A stretch of 64,000 nt of DNA from Marinobacter azerbaijanicus (lineage in GTDB: Bacteria > Pseudomonadota > Gammaproteobacteria > Pseudomonadales > Oleiphilaceae), in contig NZ_JASSVS010000012.1 of the NCBI RefSeq assembly GCF_030250645.1, positions 1-64,000 on the forward strand, read 5' to 3'. Under the pieces are notes generated by a model, which worked only from the letters and a program-made list of their open reading frames with translations, was not told where the DNA came from and did no database searches. Below, one piece after another: positions 26,118-34,972 of the stretch (position 1 is the stretch's first letter; each line of letters begins with the position of its first letter). A program made the translations under genes and the position numbers.

Positions 26118-27287
26118 ATGCCGTCGCATGCTGCCCTGCTGTATTCCTTCAAACCACTACGTCGAACATTATTGCTATCGGTGCTTGTGGCCGGTCTGGC
26201 CGCCTGCAGCGGTGACAATAATCAAAACGCTGGGGAGGGTAGTGGCAGGCCAGCCCCGGAGGTCATCGTGGAAACGGCTGAAACAACCGACGTGACAGTG
26301 CGCCAGGACTATGCCGGTCGGGCTCGCGGGGCTCGGGAAGTAGAAGTTCGCGCCCGGATTCAGGGCATCCTCGAGGAACGCCTGTATCGCGAAGGCCAGA
26401 TTGTCAGTGAGGGTGACTCTCTGTTCCGCATTGACCCAAAGCCTTCGGAAGCCGCCCTGCAGGGAGCAAAGGCTCAACGCCAGGTGGCTGAAGCGGATCT
26501 CCGCCAGGCTGAGCGGGAATGGAATCGCATATCCTCATTGTACGAGCGTAATGCGGTCAGTGAACGGGATCGAGACTCCGCCCGTTCCGCCCTGGAACTG
26601 GCCCAGGCCAATCTGGCTGTTGCCGAGGCCGGCGTTACGGTAGCTGAACTGAATTTGGGCTATACCGACGTCAGGGCTCCGGTCAATGGTGTGACCAGTC
26701 TCGAAGACCTGCCCGAAGGGAGCCTGATTGACCAGGGCACGCTGCTGACCACCATCGTGCAACAGAATCCGGTGCATGTTCGGTTTGCGCTGCCGGAGAA
26801 CGATGCCGCCATACAGCGTGCCGCTCGCGAGGCAATGACGGATTCGGCCAGCGCTAAAGACATAGACGCCACGCTGATCATGACGAACGGGAAGGCGTAT
26901 GATCGCACCGGCAAGGTGGATTTTACTGCCTCCACCCTGGACCCTCGCACGGGTACCGTGTCCGCCCGGGCTGTTTTCCCCAACCCCGACAACCAGATTA
27001 TCCCCGGGCAGTTTGTGCGCGTAAGAGTGCAGCTCCGGAGCCTTGAAGGTGTTGTTACCGTACCGGAAAAAGCGGTGACCGAGGGCGCGGACGGGGCGCA
27101 GGTTTTCGTGGTTGATGATGACAGCATTGCCCGTGCACGCCCGGTGAGTCTCGGTCCGGTTGTGGATGGGCGTCAGGTCATACTGGACAGCCTGAAAGCG
27201 GACGAAGCCTTCATTACCAGCGGTCTTGTGAATCTCAGGGATGGCGCTGAAGTAAACGTCAGGGATGAGAGCGAGGAGGCTGAGTAA
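26118..27287 (+). CDS. acrA: RND efflux periplasmic adaptor lipoprotein (AcrA-like)
   Basis: Signal peptide and lipobox are LLSVLVAGLAAC. The adaptor architecture is clear: ARIQGILEERLYREGQIVSEGDSLFRIDPKP, hairpin with EADLRQAEREWNRISSLYERNAVSERDRDSA, then the lipoyl return VRAPVNGVTSLEDLPEGSLID and FPNPDNQIIPGQFVRVRV. The ATG at 26118 has AAGGAG upstream and is chosen over 26019, which would place coding sequence through the promoter and operator. The pump gene starts at the adaptor stop (TAATG). Confidence 0.95.
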   Translation: MPSHAALLYSFKPLRRTLLLSVLVAGLAACSGDNNQNAGEGSGRPAPEVIVETAETTDVTVRQDYAGRARGAREVEVRARIQGILEERLYREGQIVSEGDSLFRIDPKPSEAALQGAKAQRQVAEADLRQAEREWNRISSLYERNAVSERDRDSARSALELAQANLAVAEAGVTVAELNLGYTDVRAPVNGVTSLEDLPEGSLIDQGTLLTTIVQQNPVHVRFALPENDAAIQRAAREAMTDSASAKDIDATLIMTNGKAYDRTGKVDFTASTLDPRTGTVSARAVFPNPDNQIIPGQFVRVRVQLRSLEGVVTVPEKAVTEGADGAQVFVVDDDSIARARPVSLGPVVDGRQVILDSLKADEAFITSGLVNLRDGAEVNVRDESEEAE

Positions 27288-30200
27288 TGCTGCGCACCTT
27301 CATTGACCGTCCGATATTCGCATCCGTTATTTCTATCATCATTGTCATCGCTGGGGCCATCTCACTCCTGGGGTTACCCGTTGAGCAGTACCCGAATGTG
27401 GTGCCACCCCAGGTTGTCGTTGAGGGCCGTTACCAGGGTGCCAGCGCCGACGTCATCTCTGAGAGTGTTGTGGCACCACTGGAGCAGGAAATTAACGGTG
27501 TGGATCAGATGATCTACATGGAATCGAACAGCACCGACTCGGGAAGTTTTCGCGTTACGGTCTCGTTTGAAATCGGCACCGACCCGGACCAGGCCACCAT
27601 CAACGTCAACAACCGGGTGCAGCAGGCTCTGGCAAGTCTACCTCAAACCGTGCGGGACCAGGGGCTGACTGTAGAGGCCAGGTCCACATCGATCCTTCAG
27701 GTCCTGACGTTGTCGTCCCCGGACAAAAGCATGGACGTGGTAGAAATTTCCAACTATGCCCTGCTGAATGTGCTGGACGAACTGGTGCGCCTGCCGGGGA
27801 TTGGCAACGCCTCCCTGTTCGGCGCCCAGGATTACTCCATGCGAGTCTGGTTGCGCCCGGACAAACTGGCCCAGTATGAGCTGACACCGGCGGATGTAGC
27901 CGCCTCTTTGCGGGCCCAGAACGCTCAGTTTGCGGCAGGCCGCATCGGCGCCGAACCGGCACCGCAAGGCCAGGCCTTTACATTCAGTGTGTCGGTGCCG
28001 GGGCGCCTGACCAGCCCCGAAGAATTCGGCGAAGTTATCCTGCGAAGCGATGAAGAGGGCGCATCACTGAGGTTGAAAGATGTCGCCCGGATAGAGCTGG
28101 GAGCCCAGAACTATGATTTCGAGGCCGTGTATAACGGCGACGATACGGTTCCCATGGGGGTCTATCTGCAGCCGGGAGCCAACGCTCTGGATGCCGCCGA
28201 TGCCGTGCGCGAAGCCATGAAAGATATCAGTGAGCGCTTCCCGGAGGGGTTGGAATACGATATCCCCTACGACACCACCCGCTTTATCGATATCTCGATT
28301 CAAGAGGTCATCAGCACCTTCATCATTGCCATACTGCTGGTTGTGGTGGTCACCTTCCTGTTCCTGCAACACTTGCGGGCCACCCTGATACCGCTGGTAG
28401 CCATCCCGGTGTCTCTGATTGGCACCTTTGCAGGTATGCAGGCCCTGGGATTCTCCGTCAACCTGTTGACCTTGTTCGGGTTGATACTGGCCATCGGTGT
28501 CGTGGTGGATAACGCCATCATTATTATGGAGAACGCCGAACGGTTGATGAAAGAGGAGGGGCTGTCTGCCTACAATGCCGCTGTGGTGACCATTCAGCAG
28601 GTTTCCGGGGCAGTGATTTCATCCACGCTCGTTCTGGTTGCCGTCTTCGCACCGGTTGCCTTTCTGGGCGGACTGAGTGGCGAGCTGTATAGGCAGTTTG
28701 CAATCACCATCGCCGTGTCGGTGGTCATTTCGGGTGTTGTGGCCCTTACTCTGACGCCAGCCATGTGCGCACTTTTGCTGGGTGGGCAGCCTGACAAACA
28801 ATGGGCGCCGTTTCGTTGGTTCGACGCCGGCTTTGACCGGATAACCAACGGGTTCTGTGCGGTGGTTGACTGGCTGCTACGCCATGCCCTGGTGGGTGTT
28901 CTGTTATTTGCGGCCATGATTGGCGGCGTTGTGCTTTTGATTGACCGGATGCCCACAGGCCTGGTGCCCCAGGAAGATCAGGGCTTCGTGCTTACCGCTT
29001 ATTCGCTGCCTCCAGTGTCGTCCCTGAGCCGCACGTCGGATTTTCGCGACGATCTGGTTGGCCGCATGATGGACCTGCCCGAAGTTCAGGATGTGGTGGC
29101 GTTTTCCGGCTTCGACATTATATCCAGTGCATTACGTACCAACAGCGGTGTTGCTTTTGTAACCCTCGAAGATTGGGCAGAGCGCACCGGTGAGGGCCAG
29201 GATGCCGCCAGTGTGGCCGGCAAGATCATGGGCCTTGGTGGCAAACTGCCTGAGGGAGCGGCCTTCGCTTTCACACCGCCGCCAATCCAGGGACTTTCGA
29301 CAACCGGTGGCGTTGAAGGCTATATCCAGGCGAGGGGTGGCAGAACACCTGACGAGATCAAGGCCATTGCCGATGAGTTCACCCGCAAAGCAAACGAACG
29401 GCCTGAGCTGCAGAACGTAAGAGTGACGCTGGCCACCGGCATCCCCAAGTATCGCGCGGATGTTGACCGGGAGAAGGCTTTAGCCGCGGGGGTGCCCGTT
29501 GACCAGATCTTCACCACCATGCAGAGCACCTTTGGTGGACTCTATGTAAACGACTTCACGCTGCAGGGTCGAAACTGGCAGGTAACGCTGCAGTCGGAGG
29601 GTGAGTTTCGCAGCCATCCGGACGATCTGCGCAAGGTGTTTGTTCGGTCCGACTACGGCGAGATGATTCCCGTCAGCTCCCTGGTAGACCTTGAACGCAC
29701 CAGCGGCCCGGATATTCTCAATCGCTTTAACCTCTACCCGGCTGCGAAGCTGTTAGCGGACCCGGGGCCGGGCTTTACCACGGGTGACGCACTGACGGCG
29801 TTGCAGGAAGTGGGTGCAGAAGTGTTTGACCGCAACACCCTGCTCGGCTGGACCGGTGAAGCGTTCCAACTTGAGGATTCCGCAGACTCCGGTGTGCTGG
29901 CGTTCGGTATGGGCCTGTTACTGGTACTCCTCATTCTTGCAGCACAGTATGAGCGGTGGGGTTTACCGGTAGCGGTTGCTACGGCCGTTCCGTTTGGGGT
30001 TTTTGGTGCGATCCTGGCAGCCATGCTGCGGGGCTTCCCCAACGACATCTATTTCCAGGTTGGCTTGCTGGTGCTGATCGGGCTGGCAGCGAAGAATGCC
30101 ATTCTGATTGTGGAATTTGCCGCTCAGAATCGTAAAACCGGTATGTCGGCAGCAGAAGCCGCCAGTGCAGCAGCCAGACAGCGGTTCCGCGCCATTATGA

Positions 30201-30403
30201 TGACCGCCTTGACCTTCATCATTGGCTCCCTGCCGCTGGCCGTCAGCACCGGAGCCGGTGCTGCTAGCCGACAGGAGATTGGTACCGTGGTGGTTGGGGG
30301 TATGATCGCCGCCAGCACACTTGCGCTGTTCTTTGTGCCTTTGTTCTACAAATTAATTGAGGATCTGGGGGACTGGCGGAAAGGTTTAAAAAGTGGCGGT
30401 TAG
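27287..30403 (+). CDS. acrB: RND multidrug efflux permease (AcrB-like HAE1)
   Basis: A 1038-residue pump with the usual two-repeat architecture; it starts MLRTFIDRPIFASVISIIIVIAG. The TM10 motif AAKNAILIVEFA keeps the conserved lysine. In TM4 the proton-relay pair reads VVVDNAIIIMENA, so the second Asp (AcrB Asp408) is Asn; this variant exists in other HAE subgroups. It is translationally coupled to the adaptor. With the adaptor, AcrR and TolC it forms a complete regulated tripartite efflux system. Confidence 0.95.
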   Translation: MLRTFIDRPIFASVISIIIVIAGAISLLGLPVEQYPNVVPPQVVVEGRYQGASADVISESVVAPLEQEINGVDQMIYMESNSTDSGSFRVTVSFEIGTDPDQATINVNNRVQQALASLPQTVRDQGLTVEARSTSILQVLTLSSPDKSMDVVEISNYALLNVLDELVRLPGIGNASLFGAQDYSMRVWLRPDKLAQYELTPADVAASLRAQNAQFAAGRIGAEPAPQGQAFTFSVSVPGRLTSPEEFGEVILRSDEEGASLRLKDVARIELGAQNYDFEAVYNGDDTVPMGVYLQPGANALDAADAVREAMKDISERFPEGLEYDIPYDTTRFIDISIQEVISTFIIAILLVVVVTFLFLQHLRATLIPLVAIPVSLIGTFAGMQALGFSVNLLTLFGLILAIGVVVDNAIIIMENAERLMKEEGLSAYNAAVVTIQQVSGAVISSTLVLVAVFAPVAFLGGLSGELYRQFAITIAVSVVISGVVALTLTPAMCALLLGGQPDKQWAPFRWFDAGFDRITNGFCAVVDWLLRHALVGVLLFAAMIGGVVLLIDRMPTGLVPQEDQGFVLTAYSLPPVSSLSRTSDFRDDLVGRMMDLPEVQDVVAFSGFDIISSALRTNSGVAFVTLEDWAERTGEGQDAASVAGKIMGLGGKLPEGAAFAFTPPPIQGLSTTGGVEGYIQARGGRTPDEIKAIADEFTRKANERPELQNVRVTLATGIPKYRADVDREKALAAGVPVDQIFTTMQSTFGGLYVNDFTLQGRNWQVTLQSEGEFRSHPDDLRKVFVRSDYGEMIPVSSLVDLERTSGPDILNRFNLYPAAKLLADPGPGFTTGDALTALQEVGAEVFDRNTLLGWTGEAFQLEDSADSGVLAFGMGLLLVLLILAAQYERWGLPVAVATAVPFGVFGAILAAMLRGFPNDIYFQVGLLVLIGLAAKNAILIVEFAAQNRKTGMSAAEAASAAARQRFRAIMMTALTFIIGSLPLAVSTGAGAASRQEIGTVVVGGMIAASTLALFFVPLFYKLIEDLGDWRKGLKSGG

Positions 30404-30433
30404 GAACTATTGAGCAAAAGGAAATCGCCTGTA

Positions 30434-30462
30434 CCGCCCCACCTTGGATCACGGTGGGGCGG
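30434..30462 (+). terminator. GC-rich hairpin after the acrAB operon
   Basis: CCGCCCCACC (30434-30443) and its perfect complement GGTGGGGCGG (30453-30462) enclose a 9-nt loop, 30 bp after the acrB stop. No T-run follows, so it may be a Rho-assisted or bidirectional terminator, or simply mark the junction with the duplicated marR fragment that begins 4 bp later. Confidence 0.45.
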
Positions 30463-30465
30463 AGT

Positions 30466-30732
30466 GACCCAGCGGGAGTTAGCCCACTTGATGACCATCG
30501 AGAATCCGACATTGGTCCGCCTGCTTGACAGCCTTGAGGAGCAGGGTCTGATTGAACGCCGGCATAGTGAGCGTGATCGGCGCGCCAGGCTGCTGTATCT
30601 TACCAATGCCGGTGAGCGCTTTATGAGCGATCTGAATGAGCGGGCGAATGTCTTGCAGGAGGAGATGCTGAAAGGCATTGAAAATACCGACCTGGAAGTC
30701 GCCCTGCGTGTTTTTGAGCAGGTTATGGAAAA
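30466..30732 (+). repeat. Direct repeat, copy B (marR fragment)
   Basis: The partner of 3625-3891. The two copies are in the same orientation, 26.8 kb apart and nearly identical over 267 bp. Homologous recombination between them would delete or duplicate the entire efflux/detoxification block. Confidence 0.9.
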
Positions 30733-30748
30733 CGCGACCAGGAGGTGA
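30466..30748 (+). pseudogene. Truncated duplicate of marR
   Basis: The frame encodes VTQRELAHLMTIENPTLVRL through DLEVALRVFEQVMEN with almost no change from the intact marR at 3470-3916. It lacks the first 50 or so residues that form the dimerisation helices. It then ends ATRR at a new stop. An in-frame TTG at 30410 could start translation, but its 5' sequence is unrelated to marR. A DNA-binding fragment without dimerisation helices is unlikely to be functional. The substitutions are few, so the duplication looks recent or is maintained by recombination. Confidence 0.8.
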
Positions 30749-30751
30749 AGC

Positions 30752-31591
30752 ATGCTACCTAAGGATATCGTTGTCTTTCTTGAGGAGGCCCGACCCTATG
30801 ACCGACGACTGGCGATCGCCGCTGACATCGCCGCGGGCTGGAATGCCTGTCTGATAGCGGTGTTTGTGGCAACGCCACTGAGAGCGATGCCTCATGCGCA
30901 CTCTGTGGCCGGCCCTGCCATGCGCGCCTTGCTCGAACAGCATCGCGTGCGTGTTCGGGACGCAGAGGCTCAGGTCAGGGAGCGCTTTGAGACAATGGTT
31001 CGCGCAAGGGGCATTAGCGCAGAGTGGCGCTTGTCCGAGAGCGAGTTAGCGGAGGAATTAATGCTACACGCGCGCTATGCAGGGCTGGCGTTGGTCCCTC
31101 CCTTCGAAAGCTCCCCCGAACCTTCCATGACGGTCAGGATGGCCGAGCATGTTATCTTCGGCTCGGGACGCCCGACTATACTCATTCCGGACGAATGGGC
31201 GGCCGGACGGATTGGACGACGTGTCGTTGTCGGCTGGAACGCTAGCCGGGAGGCAACACGAGCGGTCGGCGATGCGTTACCCTTTCTGGCCCAGGCCGAA
31301 GCAGTGAAGGTGGTTTGTGTCTGCGATGAACCGGATGGCGAGCTGGAGTGTAGAGAGGATTTCGGCGCGGACCTGTGTCGCCACCTCGCGCGTTATGGCG
31401 TACAGGTAACACTGGAACAAGTCGACGGTGGTAAGGTCGGCCCAGTGTTACTCGAACAGGCGCGGGCGTTCAATGCCGACATGCTGGTGATGGGCGCCTA
31501 TGGCCATACGCGGCTCACCCGACTGGTGCTGGGTAGCGCTACTCGAACAGTACTCTGTCAAGCGTCAATCCCTGTGCTGGTGTCGCGTTGA
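30752..31591 (+). CDS. Universal stress protein, two UspA domains
   Basis: A 279-residue protein with tandem UspA-like domains. The second domain is better conserved: VVVGWNASREATRAVGDALPFL, ending in MGAYGHTRLTRLVLGSATRTVLCQASIPVLVSR, the G-x2-G-x9-G(S/T) ATP-binding signature of the UspA/UspE group. The role is a general stress response. CAGGAGGTG precedes the ATG. The gene follows the marR fragment by 3 bp and is intact, although its surroundings are decayed. Confidence 0.9.
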   Translation: MLPKDIVVFLEEARPYDRRLAIAADIAAGWNACLIAVFVATPLRAMPHAHSVAGPAMRALLEQHRVRVRDAEAQVRERFETMVRARGISAEWRLSESELAEELMLHARYAGLALVPPFESSPEPSMTVRMAEHVIFGSGRPTILIPDEWAAGRIGRRVVVGWNASREATRAVGDALPFLAQAEAVKVVCVCDEPDGELECREDFGADLCRHLARYGVQVTLEQVDGGKVGPVLLEQARAFNADMLVMGAYGHTRLTRLVLGSATRTVLCQASIPVLVSR

Positions 31592-31668
31592 CCATAAACG
31601 AGCGCGCTGGCGGGCTATTGACGGAGCCCTTCGGACGCTCTCTGCCGCCGAGACGTTGAACTGGTCTT

Positions 31669-31797
31669 CGTTTGCACGAACTCACTGGCAATCGAACCGG
31701 AATCTGGTCAGTGACAGTCAGTGGTCACTGGCGAGTGACCTTCCGGTTCGAAGACGGAGCCGCCAATGTTAATGCACAACCCTCCGCACCCGGGTGA
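31669..31797 (+). pseudogene. higB toxin remnant
   Basis: Translation from 31669 gives RLHELTGNRTGIWSVTVSGHWRVTFRFEDGAAN, the C-terminal half of a HigB/RelE-type mRNA interferase. An in-frame stop (TGA) lies 9 bp upstream; the preceding segment resembling the middle of HigB (ALRTLSAAETLN, near 31634) is in another frame. No start or N-terminal helix was found, so the toxin is broken while its antitoxin survives. Confidence 0.65.
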
Positions 31798-32053
31798 AGT
31801 ATTGCGAGAGCTTTGTCTTGAGCCTCTTGGTCTCTCTGTCACCGCAGCATCAAAGGCATTGGGCGTTAGCCGCAAAACGTTGAGTGCCGTGTTGAATGGC
31901 AAGGCCGGTATAAGTCCCGAAATGGCAATCCGTCTCTCTATTGCTTCCGATACTTCGGCAGAAAGCTGGCTGAATCAGCAGTCTCAATATGAACTCTGGC
32001 ACGCCGAACAACATCGCAAAGAACTTAACGTGAAGAGGCTTGTTGCGGCCTGA
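31766..32053 (+). CDS. higA: HigA-family antitoxin (Xre type), orphaned
   Basis: A 95-residue protein starting MLMHNPPHPGEVLRELCLEPLGLSVTAASKALGVSRKTLSAVLNGKAGISPEMA, the canonical HigA antitoxin with its helix-turn-helix. It is intact and overlaps the remnant of higB in the normal order. An antitoxin without its toxin can persist as a DNA-binding protein or protect against related toxins elsewhere. A group II intron fragment begins within about 15 bp of its stop. Confidence 0.88.
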   Translation: MLMHNPPHPGEVLRELCLEPLGLSVTAASKALGVSRKTLSAVLNGKAGISPEMAIRLSIASDTSAESWLNQQSQYELWHAEQHRKELNVKRLVAA

Positions 32054-32061
32054 AGCAGCAC

Positions 32062-32515
32062 ATAATCGGGTAGCCGGGGGTATCTAACCCCCAGCCCCCA
32101 CAACACCCTGCACCGATGCGTCGGACCGACGGCTCCGCACAGAGCGTTTCACCGGGAATGGTGAAGCCTTGATCCATCCATCACGCAGTGATGCCAGGCC
32201 TTCAGCTTTCAGGTAGTCATTCGACAGAGCCTGCTGAATACCCGGCGTCTTGGAGCTGCGCCAAGGACCTTTGCTGGTGATGCCACACGCCAAAGCGGCC
32301 TGCACATGAACACCCAACTTCATCAGGTTCCTGACTTTGGTGCGCGGCTTGCGCCACTGTCGCAAATAGGCCATCCGGACGCGACGGCGAATCCAGTGAT
32401 CCAGATCGCAGCAGCGCTGATAGCCGGTGGCGATACCAACGTAGTTAATCCAGCCACGGAGATACTGGCTGACTTTGAAGAGCTGGTAGTGAGCCTGACT
32501 GGTAATTAACCGATC
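32062..32515 (-). mobile_element. 3' end of a group II intron with maturase C-terminus
   Basis: On the minus strand the translation (ending at 32084) gives YLRGWINYVGIA, LDHWIRRRVRMAYLRQWRKPRTKVRNLMKLG and KGPWRSSKTPGIQQALSNDYL, the maturase (GIIM) and C-terminal domains of a group II intron reverse transcriptase. Downstream on the same strand, GGGGGCTGGGGG, TTAGAT and CCCCCGGC, then CTACCCGATT near 32065, resemble the domain V/VI 3' end. The reverse transcriptase domain and intron 5' half are missing. A 15-bp sequence (CGAT[AG]CGTCGGACCG) occurs at 32114-32128 and again at 32533-32547, flanking the fragment. Confidence 0.8.
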
Positions 32516-32639
32516 GCTCGTTGAGAAGATCCCGATACGTCGGACCGCCCCAGATAAGGACATGCACTGTCACCGCACTGCTGCATCATTTACGGTGGCG
32601 GTTAGATCACGTGGCTTCGTCGTCTGTTCGGCGACAATT

Positions 32640-33199
32640 AGGATGACCGGTCGGACAAGATAGTTGGCGCCAGACACGCTGGGGGGATTTCTCGCCGGCA
32701 TCATATTCTGGGGCGGCTTCAACATCGCCCTGGAGGTCACCAACACGGAGCAGTTCTGTATTGGCTGCCACGAGATGTACAGCAATCCCTATCAGGAACT
32801 GAAAGGGACAATCCATTACAGCAACCGCTCAGGGGTTCGCGCAGAATGTTCCGATTGCCACGTGCCCCATGACTGGACCCACAAGATAGGCCGCAAGATG
32901 GAGGCGTCCAAGGGGGCTGGCTGTTTGGTTCTATCAATCCTCCGGAGAAGTTCGAGGGCAAGCGCCTTGAACTTGCCCAGCGCGAGTGGCACCGGCTTAA
33001 GGCCAATGATTCACTGGAATGCCGCAATTGCCACGAGTTCGAGTCGATGGACTTTACGCTTCAGGACCCACGGGCTGCAAAGGCGCACCCACCAGCATTG
33101 ACTGATGAGGGCGGCGAAACCTGCATCGACTGCCACAAGGGGATTGCACACGAACTGCCGGACATGGCAGGTGATAAGACGGTAAGCAATTCCACTTAA
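32640..33199 (+). pseudogene. NapC/NirT-type tetrahaem cytochrome c, frameshifted
   Basis: The frame encodes LAGIIFWGGFNIALEVTNTE, then CIGCH and CSDCH haem motifs. It shifts after KMEASK (near 32915) into the frame encoding WLFGSINPPEKFEGKRLELA with CRNCH and CIDCH motifs, ending at 33199. All four CXXCH sites and the single N-terminal membrane helix region match NapC/NirT/TorC membrane quinol dehydrogenases. The N-terminal residues and a start codon are not found. A partner reductase gene is absent. Confidence 0.75.
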
Positions 33200-33369
33200 A
33201 ACGCTTCGTTGGGGATGGATGCAAACCCATCAATTGTTACGTATTACCCATCGACCCAATGTATTGAGCTGCAGGGTGGCTCCTACTGGGTGCCGCGGAG
33301 TTTGGTGCATTTTAATATTCCTCTTGCTGACGACTCTACTATTTTGGTCCCGAAGGGACATTAGTTCGG

Positions 33370-33398
33370 TTGACAGGATCAAGATCTGCTTATATCAT
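33370..33398 (+). promoter_or_regulatory. Predicted sigma70 promoter of the catabolic cluster
   Basis: TTGACA (33370-33375) and TATCAT (33393-33398) are separated by 17 bp, about 95 bp upstream of the first catabolic gene. ATCTT/AAGAT half-sites around an A+T-rich centre lie immediately downstream and could bind a regulator. The interval 33200-33494 holds no gene I can support. Confidence 0.6.
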
Positions 33399-33494
33399 CT
33401 TTATAAATAAGATAATGTTTCACCAAATGAGAACAATGCTTTAGAAAACTGAAACTGGGTCACCTGCAAGCACCAGTTAGTTAGGGAGTCTACA

Positions 33495-34955
33495 ATGCGG
33501 GAAATAAAAAACTTCATTAATGGTCAATTTGTTTTGTCAGAAAGCGGGCGTACTTTTGACGATGTCAATCCGGCCAACGGTGAAGTTATAGCAAGAGTGC
33601 ATGAAGCGGGCCAAGAAGAAGTTGACCAGGCTGTCGCTGCCGCAAATGCCGCTATGAATGGACCCTGGGGTACGATGGCGGTCGCCGAGCGGATGAAACT
33701 CTTGCAGAAAGTTGCCGACGGAGTCATGGCTCGTTTCGACGAATTTGTTGAAGCGGAGTGTCTTGATACCGGTAAGCCCAAATCACTTGCGTCTCATATT
33801 GATATTCCCAGGGGTGCTGCTAATTTCCAGGTTTTTGCGGATCTCGTAAAGAATATTCCTACCGAAAGTTTCCATATGGATACGCCTGACGGGTTGGGTG
33901 CTCACAATTACGCGGTGCGCAAACCCCGTGGCGTGATTGCGGTGGTAGCCCCATGGAACCTCCCGCTTCTGCTGATGACGTGGAAAGTCGGCCCTGCACT
34001 TGCCTGTGGTAATGCCGTCGTTGTGAAGCCTTCTGAAGAAACGCCTCACACTGCAACACTGCTGGCTGAAGTAATGAACGAGGCGGGCATTCCAGAGGGT
34101 GTCTACAACGTTGTTCATGGCTTTGGGCCGGATTCTGCGGGTGAATTTCTGACCCGTCATCCCGGCATTAATGGCATTACGTTCACAGGCGAGTCGAAGA
34201 CCGGTACAGCGATCATGAAGGCTGCCTCTGAATGCCTCGTGCCTGTCTCCTTTGAACTGGGTGGAAAGAACGCCGCCGTTGTTTTTGCGGATGCGGACAT
34301 CGACAAGGCGATTGAGGGCACCATGCGTTCCGTCTTCGCTAACTGTGGCCAGGTGTGCCTTGGCACAGAGAGGGTCTACGTCGAGCGCCCACTGTTTGAT
34401 GAATTCGTCAAGCGGCTCAAGGAGGGGGCGGAATCACTGCGCATGGGGTGGTGGCAGGATGAGAATGTGAACTTTGGTCCGGTGATCAGTCAGGAGCATC
34501 GTCAGAAGGTTCTTTCCTACTACGAAGTAGCGCGCAAGGATGGTGCCAATATCGTGACCGGTGGGGGTGTTCCGGAGATGCCTGCGAACCTGAGTGAAGG
34601 TGCGTGGGTAGAGCCAACAATCTGGACAGGCCTTGGTGAGGATTCTGCGGTAGTACAGGAGGAAATCTTTGGGCCCTGTTGCCATATCGCACCGTTTGAC
34701 TCCGAAGAAGAGGTCATCAGCCTCGTAAACGATACCCCTTACGGCCTGGCGGCTGCTGTATGGACGGAAAATCTCAGCCGTGCTCATCGCGTGGCTCCGA
34801 AACTGGAGGTGGGACTTTGCTGGGTCAATAGCTGGTTCCTTCGTGACCTCAGGACACCTTTCGGCGGCAGCAAGCAGTCCGGTATCGGCCGAGAGGGTGG
34901 TGTCCACGGTTTGGAGTTCTACAGCGAACTCTCAAATATCTGCATCAAACTTTGA
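33495..34955 (+). CDS. dmpC: 2-hydroxymuconic semialdehyde dehydrogenase
   Basis: A 486-residue NAD-dependent aldehyde dehydrogenase. Catalytic elements are VAPWNLP (Asn155), FELGGKN (Glu254) and GQVCLG (Cys288). Overall similarity is to XylG/DmpC, which oxidise 2-hydroxymuconic semialdehyde to 2-hydroxymuconate (4-oxalocrotonate enol) in meta-cleavage pathways. It is the first gene of the cluster and is followed by the other lower-pathway genes, which confirms the assignment. GGGAGTC lies upstream of the ATG. Confidence 0.92.
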   Translation: MREIKNFINGQFVLSESGRTFDDVNPANGEVIARVHEAGQEEVDQAVAAANAAMNGPWGTMAVAERMKLLQKVADGVMARFDEFVEAECLDTGKPKSLASHIDIPRGAANFQVFADLVKNIPTESFHMDTPDGLGAHNYAVRKPRGVIAVVAPWNLPLLLMTWKVGPALACGNAVVVKPSEETPHTATLLAEVMNEAGIPEGVYNVVHGFGPDSAGEFLTRHPGINGITFTGESKTGTAIMKAASECLVPVSFELGGKNAAVVFADADIDKAIEGTMRSVFANCGQVCLGTERVYVERPLFDEFVKRLKEGAESLRMGWWQDENVNFGPVISQEHRQKVLSYYEVARKDGANIVTGGGVPEMPANLSEGAWVEPTIWTGLGEDSAVVQEEIFGPCCHIAPFDSEEEVISLVNDTPYGLAAAVWTENLSRAHRVAPKLEVGLCWVNSWFLRDLRTPFGGSKQSGIGREGGVHGLEFYSELSNICIKL

Positions 34956-34972
34956 GTTCAAAGGCCACTCCC

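Noticed and set aside
33219..33410. 63-codon frame upstream of the catabolic cluster
   Set aside because: It covers the predicted promoter and has a non-protein-like composition with no ribosome-binding site.
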